Of a stretch of 42,342 nt of DNA, positions 8,736 to 17,773 are shown piece after piece. The DNA comes from Bdellovibrionales bacterium. GTDB lineage: Bacteria; Bdellovibrionota; Bdellovibrionia; Bdellovibrionales; UBA1609. The notes below the pieces were generated by a model, which ran no database searches, was not told the origin of the DNA, and saw nothing but the letters and a program-made list of their open reading frames with translations. A program made the translations under genes and the position numbers. The DNA is taken from positions 1 through 42,342 of the forward strand of contig JAIBAM010000024.1 of NCBI GenBank assembly GCA_019695175.1, read 5' to 3'. How positions within the stretch are numbered: the stretch's first letter is position 1; each line of letters starts with the position of its first letter.

Positions 8736-8760
8736 TTTCCTCTACAAAAGCTAGAGGAAA
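8736..8760. terminator. hairpin between convergent genes (bidirectional terminator candidate)
   Basis: TTTCCTCTA and TAGAGGAAA form a perfect 9-bp stem with loop CAAAAGC. It lies between the end of mpl (8615) and the convergent end of the diheme gene (8785). On the plus strand it is followed by TGGGTTTTTA. The A/T ends of the stem supply short U runs in both directions. Confidence 0.55.
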
Positions 8761-8784
8761 TGGGTTTTTAATAAATTAAAGTAT

Positions 8785-9927
8785 TTATTGTGGTGTTCCA
8801 TTTTGAACCCACGTCTTAATCGTATCTCTGTCAGTTGTAGAAAGTAATCCTGACTTGGGCATAGGGTTGATGGCGTCGTTGGTTCTTTTTACAATTTCAG
8901 AGCTTAAATTTTTAGCGGCCGTGTAATTACTTAAGTCCAACCCTCCAGAACGATTGTTGGAGTTATGACAACCAAAACAAGATCTGTTAAAGATTCCTCC
9001 TGCGGAAGTTAATTGTGTGTACGTGATTGGATTTGCTCCCCCACCGGGAATTGTTTCAGGAGGATTCACAACATCATCGGTGGCGATGATTTCATCAAAT
9101 GAAACAGAAAAAATATCATTGTTTTTGAGATTTCCTTCGGGAACCACCAAAGCATATGCCAAGCCAAGACCAACATTAACACCTGAGGTTTTGTTCACCA
9201 ATGCTTGTAGGAAACTATAAGTGTTCACATCACGAAGTTTTATATTGTTTAAAAACAAATTAATTCCATTTACTTTGTAAGCTGGAGCATTGGGTTTTAA
9301 CCGAAATGTTGGATTGCGAAATTCATATCCTGTTAAAAGTTGGTTCAAAATATATCCTCTTACTTCTATGGTAAATAAGGCTTTAATTTTGGCCCCTTGG
9401 TTAACCAAATCATTTTCCAAGTCCCAGCTCAATAATTCCCATGGGTTTGTTGTATTTGCTTTAGAAAAAATGTTTTGATTGGATTGGGTTTCTGTTAATA
9501 AAATATTACGACTCGTATTTTGACAGATATTTGAAATTGCTTCAGCCTGTTGAAATTCATATTGAGATTTATCCACAATGCTTTGATTTTGCTTTCCTGT
9601 ATAAGGAGGTTGGTGTTTTTCATTTAGTAAATTGTTCTCAACTTTGAATCGACCAATGCTTATAAAAGATTCATAGGCCGTATAGAGATCACTCGAAGCA
9701 AAAGCTCCAGTTCCTGGGCCGTTTACGTGACAACTCGCGCAATTCATTTTAAATAAACTGTAATAGTTGTTTGAAAAAGCCTCCAGTAATTTTGTTTCAC
9801 AGCCTTTACCGTAAGATGAAAATATGGATTCCTTTTCATCATGAACTGAATTCAGTGAAAAAGTTCCACTGCAACTTTGAAATAAAAAAAATGAGATCAT
9901 TAAAAAAAAACATGTTTTTTTAAACAA
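8785..9927 (-). CDS. diheme c-type cytochrome-like lipoprotein
   Basis: 380 aa. A lipoprotein signal peptide ends at Cys19 (FLFQSC). Two heme c sites are visible: CASCH at 63-67 and CFGCH at 317-321. NPMP with Met356 follows the second at the distance expected for a class I cytochrome axial ligand. Between the hemes lies a beta-rich segment of about 200 residues that I do not recognise, ending in a Pro/Gly-rich linker (ETIPGGGANP). It is the last gene of a four-gene minus-strand unit and its ATG overlaps the end of the DUF1501-like gene by 8 bases. Periplasmic electron transfer is the natural role, but the partner is unknown. Confidence 0.75.
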   Translation of the reverse strand: MFKKTCFFLMISFFLFQSCSGTFSLNSVHDEKESIFSSYGKGCETKLLEAFSNNYYSLFKMNCASCHVNGPGTGAFASSDLYTAYESFISIGRFKVENNLLNEKHQPPYTGKQNQSIVDKSQYEFQQAEAISNICQNTSRNILLTETQSNQNIFSKANTTNPWELLSWDLENDLVNQGAKIKALFTIEVRGYILNQLLTGYEFRNPTFRLKPNAPAYKVNGINLFLNNIKLRDVNTYSFLQALVNKTSGVNVGLGLAYALVVPEGNLKNNDIFSVSFDEIIATDDVVNPPETIPGGGANPITYTQLTSAGGIFNRSCFGCHNSNNRSGGLDLSNYTAAKNLSSEIVKRTNDAINPMPKSGLLSTTDRDTIKTWVQNGTPQ

Positions 9928-11353
9928 CTTTCACCACCTGGTTTAAATCTGCAGTATCCAGTCCAAAACCTCTAACAACATTACTAAATAAATTAATTTT
10001 TTTATTAAACTGTAAGTAATTAGCGAATACGGCTTGAGCTGCTAAATCAGGGCTATTTCCAATAAGGAATTGATCATCAGCAGATTGTCCTGAGGTAAAA
10101 GAACCCAATTGATTTGATAGAAGCTCAGGTCTTTTTGTGGGATCATATATAAATATATAAGAAGCCCCTGCTGAACCTCTATCACTTACCCAGGGAGTCG
10201 AGCGATCAGTTTCTGATTCTGCCGAAGAAACAGCTCCGTCCGAAGTAACATAGAGAAAAACTGGTTTATTGAGAACAGCCGCTGACTCTAAGACTCTACC
10301 CATGACCACTCCGGCCTGACGGTCTCTGGTGTCACCTGTGGATCGAGTATTATCATGATAATCAAAGCCCCCTTTTTCAAAAGAAACGGCACCTGAAAAA
10401 CTATTTAAAGCACAATAAGTCATAGAACCGAAAACATAGTCTTCAGAAGCTAAGTTATTGCTGTTTTGAAGATTCCATACTCGTGCAATGTCAGGGTTTT
10501 GTTTTGGATCTAAAATCATACCTCCTTGAGCTAATAAATTGGTGTTCTTTAGGCCCACACAATCAATGAGTTTTTTAGTTTCAACGCCCACAGTGCTTCC
10601 ATAAAGTTTTTCTGTTTGAGCTGAATTCAGACTCGCTACAAGGCGACTGACACTTATTTTTTGATTAGTGGTGAGATTGGAACCTAAAGACGCTGAGTAA
10701 CCCAAAGAGTTAATAATATCATTAAAGTTGTTAACCACTAAAGGAGCTGGTGGGTTTTTTAAGGTGGGCAATTGATTGACGCCAGAAAGGGTGTTGCGAA
10801 TTCCCAGTTGAGGGAGCCGTGAGCCAACCATTCCCGCATTGTTTAATAATCCAGATATGCTGAATCTATTTTCTGAAGAATCGTCCCGGGATTGAACACA
10901 CAATCCTAAAAAAGCTGTTTTATCAAGAGTTGCTCTCGAGGCCGTAGCACGTATTCCCTCAAGCATTTTGCTGATCAAGACTCCATTTCTTAACCCAGCA
11001 AATGTGGCATTGCCGAATTCCTTTTCTATGGGAACATTTCCATCCCCCAAACCCATTTTAGAATAGGAACCAAGAGGTTCCCCGGCGAGATTCATGGGTA
11101 CAAAATTGGAAGCCATGGCCGCACCACCTGACAAATTTAAATGAACAAAGGGAACCCAACTGGCTACATTTGAATCCAAACAATTATTCTTCTCTGCTAA
11201 AACAGAGGAACTTTCCAAGAGAAGTTTTAGGGCTGCTGGAAAATAAGCATAAGCTGCAAATGGAATGATCCCATGAGCTAAAAATTCTCGACGGTGCATC
11301 GGGCGGGAATGTCCTGTTTTTACCCAAAATGGGATCTTGTTTTTGTGCTTCAT
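9920..11353 (-). CDS. Tat-exported DUF1501-like protein
   Basis: 477 aa. The N-terminus carries a twin-arginine motif (MHRREFLAHG) and a hydrophobic stretch (IIPFAAYAYFPAA), indicating Tat export in folded form. PFVHLNLSGGAAMASNF and the later GGFDYHDN, where DUF1501 proteins have GGxDTH, place it near the DUF1501 group, which is distantly related to sulfatase/alkaline phosphatase folds. The similarity is weak outside these blocks. DUF1501 genes commonly sit beside DUF1592/1588-type heme proteins, and here the flanking genes encode CxxCH proteins, which supports the assignment. The reaction is unknown for the family. Confidence 0.6.
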   Translation of the reverse strand: MKHKNKIPFWVKTGHSRPMHRREFLAHGIIPFAAYAYFPAALKLLLESSSVLAEKNNCLDSNVASWVPFVHLNLSGGAAMASNFVPMNLAGEPLGSYSKMGLGDGNVPIEKEFGNATFAGLRNGVLISKMLEGIRATASRATLDKTAFLGLCVQSRDDSSENRFSISGLLNNAGMVGSRLPQLGIRNTLSGVNQLPTLKNPPAPLVVNNFNDIINSLGYSASLGSNLTTNQKISVSRLVASLNSAQTEKLYGSTVGVETKKLIDCVGLKNTNLLAQGGMILDPKQNPDIARVWNLQNSNNLASEDYVFGSMTYCALNSFSGAVSFEKGGFDYHDNTRSTGDTRDRQAGVVMGRVLESAAVLNKPVFLYVTSDGAVSSAESETDRSTPWVSDRGSAGASYIFIYDPTKRPELLSNQLGSFTSGQSADDQFLIGNSPDLAAQAVFANYLQFNKKINLFSNVVRGFGLDTADLNQVVKVV

Positions 11354-11366
11354 ATGATTCCTTTGT

Positions 11367-12008
11367 TTAATAGGTCATTGAGTCAAATGAACTTAAAAAA
11401 GCTGAACAAGTTGCTAAAAATAGGTTTCTTGTTTGAGCGGCTTGTGTCATTTGAGTTGAACTTAAGTTAGAAACAAATTCATTTCTAAAATCTTTAAAAA
11501 GAACTTTTTCTGAATTTGATGAAGTTCGACTCCAAAATGCTAATGCCATCCTATCAAGCGTTCCATAATAACTAGAATCACTCAATTCACTCAGTCCGCC
11601 ATTGAAATTAACTAAAGAAAAAATCCTATTGGAATTGGTGCTGTTCGCCACAGGGATTATTCCGTTACAAACCTCTCCCGCCAATGAAGTCGTAGCAATC
11701 AACCAGGGACCATTAAACATATTAAGATTATTCCCTGCAGATAAAGAACTTTCTCTTAAGAGAAATTCATTTAGTTGACTGGTTTTAATATTTTGAGTTT
11801 GATCGGTTAAATTAAGCATGGACTGGAATGCTTGATCAAAGTTAAGCAGTGCAAAAGGAAGATCTGGATTTATGTTTTGTCCCGGAACAATTTCATTGTG
11901 ACTGGAAAAATCCATAGAGTTAAAGCCAGTCTGACTGCAGTTGATTCCTTGAATAAAACTTAAAGACATAATTGTGATCCACGTAATAATAAATTTTATT
12001 TGCTTCAT
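11367..12008 (-). CDS. small secreted protein of the heme/Tat unit, unknown function
   Basis: 213 aa. The ATG at 12008 is preceded by a G-rich ribosome site (GGGGGCGGG). A hydrophobic signal segment (residues 4-20) ends at IQGINCSQ; the Cys suggests a lipoprotein, but the lipobox is not canonical. The rest is Ser/Asn-rich with three further Cys and no recognisable motif. It lies 13 bases upstream of the DUF1501-like gene and 30 bases after the CxxCH gene, so it should be co-transcribed with both. A chaperone or accessory role is only a guess from position. Confidence 0.65.
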   Translation of the reverse strand: MKQIKFIITWITIMSLSFIQGINCSQTGFNSMDFSSHNEIVPGQNINPDLPFALLNFDQAFQSMLNLTDQTQNIKTSQLNEFLLRESSLSAGNNLNMFNGPWLIATTSLAGEVCNGIIPVANSTNSNRIFSLVNFNGGLSELSDSSYYGTLDRMALAFWSRTSSNSEKVLFKDFRNEFVSNLSSTQMTQAAQTRNLFLATCSAFLSSFDSMTY

Positions 12009-12038
12009 TTTCCCGCCCCCTTGGAAACATTCACAAAG

Positions 12039-13325
12039 CTAGTGACATGCGGAGTGCGTAATCACACTCTCAAAAAGTTTTTTTATATTGTAATTATTGC
12101 GTTCAAAGTCTTGGCCAAGAAGTGTCATAATTTGGATTTGCTCACCTAGAGACATGCTTTTTATGCAAACGCTATCAAAAACCCTTTTAGCCATACACTG
12201 ACTAAATCGACTAGAATTTGCTATTAAAGCGCCAAAAGAATTCACTCCATAACCTGTAACTTCATCATTCATACTTGCAGAGGCTGGACCTCGATTATTA
12301 GAATTTATGGAGCTAAATCCTCGCCATCCAAAATTGTTTGAGTTAATTCCTCGATTTGCATTATTAATCCAAGAGTCATTTGTTACGATATATCCACCAG
12401 AGTAAACTGTTTCGTTTTTATTGAGTTTGGTCATCACCCCTTTGGCATCAGCTTGAGCCCTTGCTCCTTGTGTTCCGTTGACTCCAGAGTGAACGGCAAA
12501 GGTGCTTGGAAAATCCCATTTCGCAAAAGCTCCCCGAAACCCATCCATAACAGAATGACACCCCTTACATGATGTCTTATACTTCCCATGATCTCCTCCT
12601 GGAAACCGATCGATGTCTCGCCCAATTCTATTTTCTGAAGCCGAGGTATCAGCCCATTTTTCAATGGGAAGGCATGCAAATTCTCTGATTGCAAACTCCA
12701 CAGGTCTTCGATTGGTTCCAGCAAAAGCGTGTGCCGACATAAAAGCTCGAGAGGTCAGAACACCAGCTGGATCTGGATTGGCTACAGCAGTGGAGTTGCT
12801 ATTCATAACCGATTGTCCATTTACTTTTATCAATATGGATCCTATGTCGATAGATTTGTTGTCCAAAGCTTTGTAGTGATTGTTGGAGGTAAGAATGTCC
12901 CTAATTAAATTGGACGGGATGTTTGGAAGTTTACTAGGGTCAGCCATGTAAAAATAATTTCCAGTTAATAGTTCCCTTGAATCTAGGTTGTCGCGAGTGA
13001 TTCCCATAAATGTTGCAGAAAAATCATTAAATTCAGTTCTTAGGTTTTCTTCCCGTGAAGACATTTTTAACGCCAGTTGTTTTACTGTGATATTTAAGAA
13101 TTGTGGTTGGGCTAAAGCCAATTGAATCGCTTCACTTTTTTTTCCCTTTGATAAGAGGTCACTCATTTGCAGTAGAACAGGGCCATTGCCGGGCCATCGA
13201 ACTCCTGTGAGTCTTTCTAGCATCCACTTTGCCTGTGAATTTGTCTCTAGCTGAGACATGGATTGAAGAGAAAAAGAAAAAATAAAAAAAACTAACCCTA
13301 GTATCGTCCATCTTTTAATTTCCAT
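12039..13325 (-). CDS. exported monoheme protein, DUF1588-like
   Basis: About 428 aa from ATG 13325 (MEIKRWTILG), preceded by a GGGGGG run; a TTG at 13340 would add five residues. An N-terminal signal peptide ends near LQSMSQ. RAFMSAHAFAGTNRRPVEFAIREFACLPIEKW followed by CKGCHSVMDGFRGAFAKWDF mirrors the DUF1588 arrangement, in which a 'releases new lining of hydrophobic residues then CxxCHxxMDPxGFALENFD' order is typical. The heme c site is CKGCH, near residues 253-257 from this start. It is first in a four-gene unit with the DUF1501-like Tat protein and a diheme lipoprotein. Planctomycete DUF1592/DUF1588 plus DUF1501/DUF1552 pairs are the closest known analogy; their function is unproven. 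Confidence 0.62.
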   Translation of the reverse strand: MEIKRWTILGLVFFIFSFSLQSMSQLETNSQAKWMLERLTGVRWPGNGPVLLQMSDLLSKGKKSEAIQLALAQPQFLNITVKQLALKMSSREENLRTEFNDFSATFMGITRDNLDSRELLTGNYFYMADPSKLPNIPSNLIRDILTSNNHYKALDNKSIDIGSILIKVNGQSVMNSNSTAVANPDPAGVLTSRAFMSAHAFAGTNRRPVEFAIREFACLPIEKWADTSASENRIGRDIDRFPGGDHGKYKTSCKGCHSVMDGFRGAFAKWDFPSTFAVHSGVNGTQGARAQADAKGVMTKLNKNETVYSGGYIVTNDSWINNANRGINSNNFGWRGFSSINSNNRGPASASMNDEVTGYGVNSFGALIANSSRFSQCMAKRVFDSVCIKSMSLGEQIQIMTLLGQDFERNNYNIKKLFESVITHSACH

Positions 13326-13668
13326 GTCCCCCCCGGACAAGTAATGAACGTACCAAAAGTATGCATTTTCTAAAGATAATACATTTTGCGATTAAACAAT
13401 AATTATTATTTAATCATTGTTTCAAATTAATACATAATATCGTCTAAATCTTAGGACTTAGGAGCAGTTCCTTAGGACTTAGGAGCAGTTCGAACAGACT
13501 CAACATTTGCTTCGGAGAGATCCGAATCAGTTTGGGTTATCATTTTTTTAAAAGACGGAAATTCTTCAAAGAAGAGAAAAAGTGCCGATAAGTTCCATGC
13601 ATTTCAATGGTTTAATTATAAACTCAAATGGATTTTAATTTAAATTTTATATTCTACCAGGGTGGGAA
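13326..13668. other. 343-base divergent intergenic region
   Basis: This AT-rich gap separates the minus-strand heme/Tat unit from the plus-strand moxR triad and should carry both promoters. I could not fix a convincing -35/-10 pair. Its one clear structure is the 21-bp tandem duplication at 13450-13491. Confidence 0.5.
13450..13491. repeat. 21-bp perfect tandem duplication
   Basis: Two exact, adjacent copies begin at 13450 and 13471. Each contains CTTAGGACTTAGGAGCAGTT plus one C, and within each copy CTTAGGA recurs as CTTAGGAG, so the TTAGGA element occurs four times in 42 bases. It lies in the divergent promoter region and could be a multi-site regulator target or a replication-slippage product. 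Confidence 0.85.
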
Positions 13669-14619
13669 ATGAGTTGGTTAAAAAGAGCAGGACAAAAAGC
13701 GGGGCTCACTCTATCGGAAATGGCCCAGGTTGTGGATCGGGCTGAAACAATTATTTTAGGAAAGCAACAACAACTGAAATTAGCGATGACGGCGATTCTC
13801 GCTCATGGACACGTTTTATTAGAAGATGTCCCCGGGGTGGGAAAAACCACTTTAGTTAAAACACTAGCGCAATTATTGGGTTTAAAAACTAAAAGAATAC
13901 AATTCACAAATGATCTACTTCCCGCAGATATTTTAGGTACCACAGTTTTTGACAATATAAAAAATGAGTTTGTATTCCATCCAGGTCCTATTTTCGCTCA
14001 AATTATTATTGCAGATGAACTCAACCGCGCTACACCAAAAACACAAAGTGCTCTTTTACAAGCAATGGAGGAGCGAAGGGTTACAGTGGATGGTAGAACC
14101 TATTCTTTGCCAGATCCATTTTTTGTTGTGGCCACTCAAAACCCGTCCCATCAAATGGGTACTTATCCCTTGCCTGAATCACAATTAGACCGATTTATGT
14201 TTAGAATTGAAATGGGGTATCCGAACCGCAAAGCAGAATATGATTTGTTAACTCGTAACTATTCCGAGTCTTCGTTGGAAATAAGTCCAATGGTTGATGA
14301 AGACAAACTAAAAAAATGGCAAAATCAGGTTGAAAAAGTTTTTGTGAGTCCAGCTGTTGTCAATTACTTACAAAACTTAATCGATTGCACCAGATCAGGC
14401 GTCTATCAGGTTCTTGGTTTATCCCCTCGTGCAGGATTGGCTTGGTTGAAAGCAGCTCGTTCTTGGGCGCTTCTTAATGATCGACATGCCGTTTTACCAG
14501 AAGATATTCAATCTGTTGGAGTGGCACTGATGAGTCATCGTATCGCGCAGGCTAAACACAATTTACAAACTGGGGATCAGTTGGCTCGAGAAATTTTAGC
14601 AAAAGTTTCTGTGGATTGA
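13669..14619 (+). CDS. MoxR-family AAA+ ATPase
   Basis: 316 aa from ATG 13669. Walker A is PGVGKTTL (about residues 55-62) and Walker B is IIADELNRATPKTQSALLQAMEE. The family-typical VTVDGRTYSLPDPFFVVATQNPSHQMGTYPLPESQLDRF block (sensor 1 and arginine-finger region) follows, and SPRAGLAWLKAARSWAL lies near the C-terminus. The length matches MoxR proteins (about 310-330 aa). MoxR ATPases act as chaperones or metal/cofactor-insertion helpers and are usually paired with DUF58 and transglutaminase membrane proteins. Exactly that set follows here, four bases after the stop. Confidence 0.93.
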   Translation: MSWLKRAGQKAGLTLSEMAQVVDRAETIILGKQQQLKLAMTAILAHGHVLLEDVPGVGKTTLVKTLAQLLGLKTKRIQFTNDLLPADILGTTVFDNIKNEFVFHPGPIFAQIIIADELNRATPKTQSALLQAMEERRVTVDGRTYSLPDPFFVVATQNPSHQMGTYPLPESQLDRFMFRIEMGYPNRKAEYDLLTRNYSESSLEISPMVDEDKLKKWQNQVEKVFVSPAVVNYLQNLIDCTRSGVYQVLGLSPRAGLAWLKAARSWALLNDRHAVLPEDIQSVGVALMSHRIAQAKHNLQTGDQLAREILAKVSVD

Positions 14620-14623
14620 ACTT

Positions 14624-15544
14624 GTGAAAAATAAAATAAAAAATTTAAATCGATGCTTTATAAAACCTACAGGCCATGGAATTGTATTTTTAATTTTGAT
14701 TTTTTTAATTTTAGCTGTAGCATTGAGAGTTGAAAATAATTTAGTGTTTATATTGGGATTTGTGCTTTTTGCTGTACTAACAGTAACCATCCCTATGACT
14801 TACTATAATATAAAAAATTTAAATTTGAACTTCATTGAGGTGAGTGAAGTTTTTTCAGGTGATACTTTAACTATTAAATTAGATTTATTTAATAACTCCA
14901 AACAAAATAAAACATCTATTCAAGTTGCAGAAAAAGTGGATAAAGAGGGAAGCTCTTTTTTTATTCATGAAATTCCAAGTCAAACTCATTGGACTGTCGC
15001 ATTAAACTTGCAACCTTTGCTTCGAGGAAAACATGCGATCCCACATATCATTATTTCAACAATTTACCCCCTTGGTTTATTTAAATCTTGGATCATAATG
15101 GAAATTCGTGGTGATTTTTTTGTTTACCCCAAAAAAATAAACATTCGTAAATTAAACCCACAACCAGGACAATGGGTTTCTGGAAATGGGGATTCTTTTT
15201 CTGAAAATAGTTTTGCGGATGATTTTAAAGAGCATAAACCATTTACAGAGGGGCAATCCCAATATCGTGTGGACTGGAAGGCTTTCGCGCGAAGGGGAGT
15301 TTTGCTGAGTAAACACTATGAATCTAATGATCAACAACACTACTTATTGGATTGGAATAAAGTGAAAGAACTGCCTTTTGAAGAGGCGGTTAGTCAGTTG
15401 GCAACATGGATCGAATATCTCCGAAATTCTGAACATAACTTTGCGGTAATTCTTGATGGATTTCATTCTGGTTGGGATCAGGGTTTTTATCATGGGAAAA
15501 AGTGTTTACAGTATTTGTCCACATTTCAGAGAAAATCTGTATGA
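14624..15544 (+). CDS. DUF58 membrane protein
   Basis: 306 aa from GTG 14624, four bases after moxR. Two N-terminal transmembrane segments (HGIVFLILIFLILAVAL and NLVFILGFVLFAVLTVTI) form a short hairpin. A soluble part follows with the DUF58 core: NSFADDFKEHKPFTEGQSQYRVDWKAFARRGVLLSKHYE, matching the family R-x-Y-x-x-G-D..R.IDW..(S/A)AR pattern. DUF58 proteins partner MoxR ATPases and carry a VWA-like fold. The stop overlaps the next gene's ATG (ATGA at 15541), implying coupled translation with the transglutaminase. Confidence 0.85.
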   Translation: MKNKIKNLNRCFIKPTGHGIVFLILIFLILAVALRVENNLVFILGFVLFAVLTVTIPMTYYNIKNLNLNFIEVSEVFSGDTLTIKLDLFNNSKQNKTSIQVAEKVDKEGSSFFIHEIPSQTHWTVALNLQPLLRGKHAIPHIIISTIYPLGLFKSWIIMEIRGDFFVYPKKINIRKLNPQPGQWVSGNGDSFSENSFADDFKEHKPFTEGQSQYRVDWKAFARRGVLLSKHYESNDQQHYLLDWNKVKELPFEEAVSQLATWIEYLRNSEHNFAVILDGFHSGWDQGFYHGKKCLQYLSTFQRKSV

Positions 15545-17607
15545 AGGGATATTCTCAAAAATATATTTATCTATTAGTTATCTGTAATATTCTTATGATG
15601 AGTGGAGATCTTCCTCAATGGGTTGTCGTAACCTCATTATTGTTTGTGTCCGCGAGGTGGATTGGTGACATTCTTTTTGCTTTTACGGCTTGGTCCAAAA
15701 TAACGTTACTATTTTTGATATTTTCATTGCTGGGCCTTTGGTTTGAGTTTGGAATCGAAGTAAATTTCCAGTCCATGGGTTCGTTGCTGTTACTTATGGT
15801 TGCTGTCAAAACATTTTCAATCCGAAATTACCGTGATTTGATGGTTGCAGCGTATCTTTGTTTAATTATCCTCATGGGAAAATTAGTTTTAGAACAGTCA
15901 ATGATCAGTAGCTTTTATTTATTTTTTGATTTAATGGCTATTTTAACCCTCATGCATTTCTATCATTTGTCACAGAAATCATTGTTCCGATCTTGGTGGT
16001 ATATTTTTAGAGTTCTCCTATTCAGTTCACCTATAGTTATGACCCTATTTTTACTGTTTCCAAGATTCAATTTTAAAATGATAGGAGTTTCTCCTTTACA
16101 GACTTCATCCGTTTCATCTGTCGGTTTTTCTGGTGAAATAAATTTAAATACTACGAATAATTTATCCAACGGCGATGAAATCGTTTTTAGAGCCTTTTTT
16201 AATAATAATGCCATTCCTCCCCAAGATCAGCTTTATTGGAGAGGGGCCGTGCTTTCGGAGCCGAAAGGAATGAATTGGAGTTCAAAAAAAAAGGCATGGG
16301 TTCATAACGAAAATGATTTTTCAGAATTGAAAGAGGCAAGCTCTTTACAACAGGGGTCGGATCCATTTTCTGTGAATGATTCTAACTTGGTAAAGGTTGT
16401 ATTGGAATCGGTTTCTCAAAAAAATTTATTTATTTTAGATTGGCCACTTTCTGTAAAAATGTCTGAGAGTTCAAGACAATATGATGTGATAAAGAGGGAT
16501 CATTTGATCTATGAATTAAAAAGCTCCTCTGCTGTTCGAGAAAGTTATTTTTTTAGCTACTCACCTATTCCAAAAGAAATTAGGTGGTCAAATTTTTCCT
16601 GGAATCAGGAACTTAAATCAGAACCAATGGAGCCACAAACGGAAAAACTTGTAGGGCAATGGCGAGAAAAAAAAATTGATACTCTCGGTAAATTGAATCT
16701 TATTCGTAAATTTATTGTGGACAATAATTTTATTTATTCATTGAATGCGCCTAAAGTGAAGAGTTTAGAGGAATTTTTATTTTACTCTCGCCAAGGTTAT
16801 TGTGAGCACTTTGCAAGCGCTGTGACTCAACTTTTACGCTATTTAGAAGTGCCTGCTCATGTTGTTGTGGGTTATCAGGGGGGTAAGGTAAGCCTGTTGA
16901 GGGATTATGTTATTGTATCCAGTAAAGATGCCCATGCCTGGGTTGAGTATTGGAGTACAGAAAAAAAAAGATGGGATCGCATTGATCCTACTCTATGGGT
17001 AGCTGCAGAAAGAATTCTCCAGGGAAGTGAAAAATTTTTCTCAGAACACTTAATAGATGGTGGGTTGGGTGTAGGTAACATGTGGGTCTCGGTGTTGATG
17101 GGTTCTAAGGCCTGGGATGGTTTAGAACATTTACGATTGATTTTGGATCAAATGGAAATTTCTTGGACGCAGTTGCTTCTCCACTATGATTTGTCCCAAC
17201 AAAAGAAATTTTTAAAAAAATGGGGATTTTTTTACTTAAATAAACTGAGTCTTTTGGGTCTTTTCTTAGTTTTCATCGTTTTGGTATTTAGTCTTTTTTG
17301 GTATCTAAATCATCGTCAATTAAAAAACAAATTGGACTTGGATTTACAGCTCTATTTAAAACTTTGTCAGCTCCTAAAAGCTATGGGATTAAATAAACCA
17401 CCATCCGAAGGTCCTTATCACTTTAGTCTTCGCGCTCAAGAACAATTCCCGCAAATTGCTTTACAGTTGCATGCTGTTTTCAATAGGTTTATAGAGTCTC
17501 GTTATTGTAATAAACCGTTGTCAAAGGGTGAGCTCCGTCTTTACCTAAGGGCTTGTTCGGAGATGATGCGTCTAAGAGGGACTGAGGGGAAAACTCTTAA
17601 AAATTGA
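15541..17607 (+). CDS. TgpA-like membrane transglutaminase (DUF3488 / transglutaminase core)
   Basis: 688 aa from ATG 15541, which overlaps the DUF58 stop by three bases. About five or six transmembrane segments fill the first ~170 residues (DUF3488-type). The periplasmic core then has a papain-like triad: Cys421 in QGYCEHFASAVTQLLR, His465 in DAHAWVEYW and Asp482 in WDRIDPT. A further membrane span (LLGLFLVFIVLVFSLFWYL) and a cytoplasmic DUF4129-like tail end the protein. The architecture and length match TgpA-type proteins (about 650-700 aa). Together with MoxR and DUF58 this is a widespread envelope-associated triad. Its natural substrate is not known from sequence. Confidence 0.9.
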   Translation: MKGYSQKYIYLLVICNILMMSGDLPQWVVVTSLLFVSARWIGDILFAFTAWSKITLLFLIFSLLGLWFEFGIEVNFQSMGSLLLLMVAVKTFSIRNYRDLMVAAYLCLIILMGKLVLEQSMISSFYLFFDLMAILTLMHFYHLSQKSLFRSWWYIFRVLLFSSPIVMTLFLLFPRFNFKMIGVSPLQTSSVSSVGFSGEINLNTTNNLSNGDEIVFRAFFNNNAIPPQDQLYWRGAVLSEPKGMNWSSKKKAWVHNENDFSELKEASSLQQGSDPFSVNDSNLVKVVLESVSQKNLFILDWPLSVKMSESSRQYDVIKRDHLIYELKSSSAVRESYFFSYSPIPKEIRWSNFSWNQELKSEPMEPQTEKLVGQWREKKIDTLGKLNLIRKFIVDNNFIYSLNAPKVKSLEEFLFYSRQGYCEHFASAVTQLLRYLEVPAHVVVGYQGGKVSLLRDYVIVSSKDAHAWVEYWSTEKKRWDRIDPTLWVAAERILQGSEKFFSEHLIDGGLGVGNMWVSVLMGSKAWDGLEHLRLILDQMEISWTQLLLHYDLSQQKKFLKKWGFFYLNKLSLLGLFLVFIVLVFSLFWYLNHRQLKNKLDLDLQLYLKLCQLLKAMGLNKPPSEGPYHFSLRAQEQFPQIALQLHAVFNRFIESRYCNKPLSKGELRLYLRACSEMMRLRGTEGKTLKN

Positions 17608-17712
17608 AGAGCCAGTTGACCCTGTAACCAATAGATAAGGCAGTGACTCAAAACGACAACGCAAGAATTTTGAAGTTTGTAATGGCCGACGCAACATCTT
17701 TACAAAGGCTCG

Positions 17713-17734
17713 AAATCAACGGCTGTTGATTTTT
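17713..17734 (+). terminator. hairpin after the MoxR-DUF58-TgpA unit
   Basis: AAATCAAC and GTTGATTT form a perfect 8-bp stem with tetraloop GGCT, followed by TT. It lies 105 bases after the transglutaminase stop and 40 bases before mutS. The stem is AT-rich and the U-tract short, so efficiency is uncertain. Confidence 0.45.
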
Positions 17735-17773
17735 AGATAAAAAAAATGGGATTCAATTAATTTCGAGGAAAAA

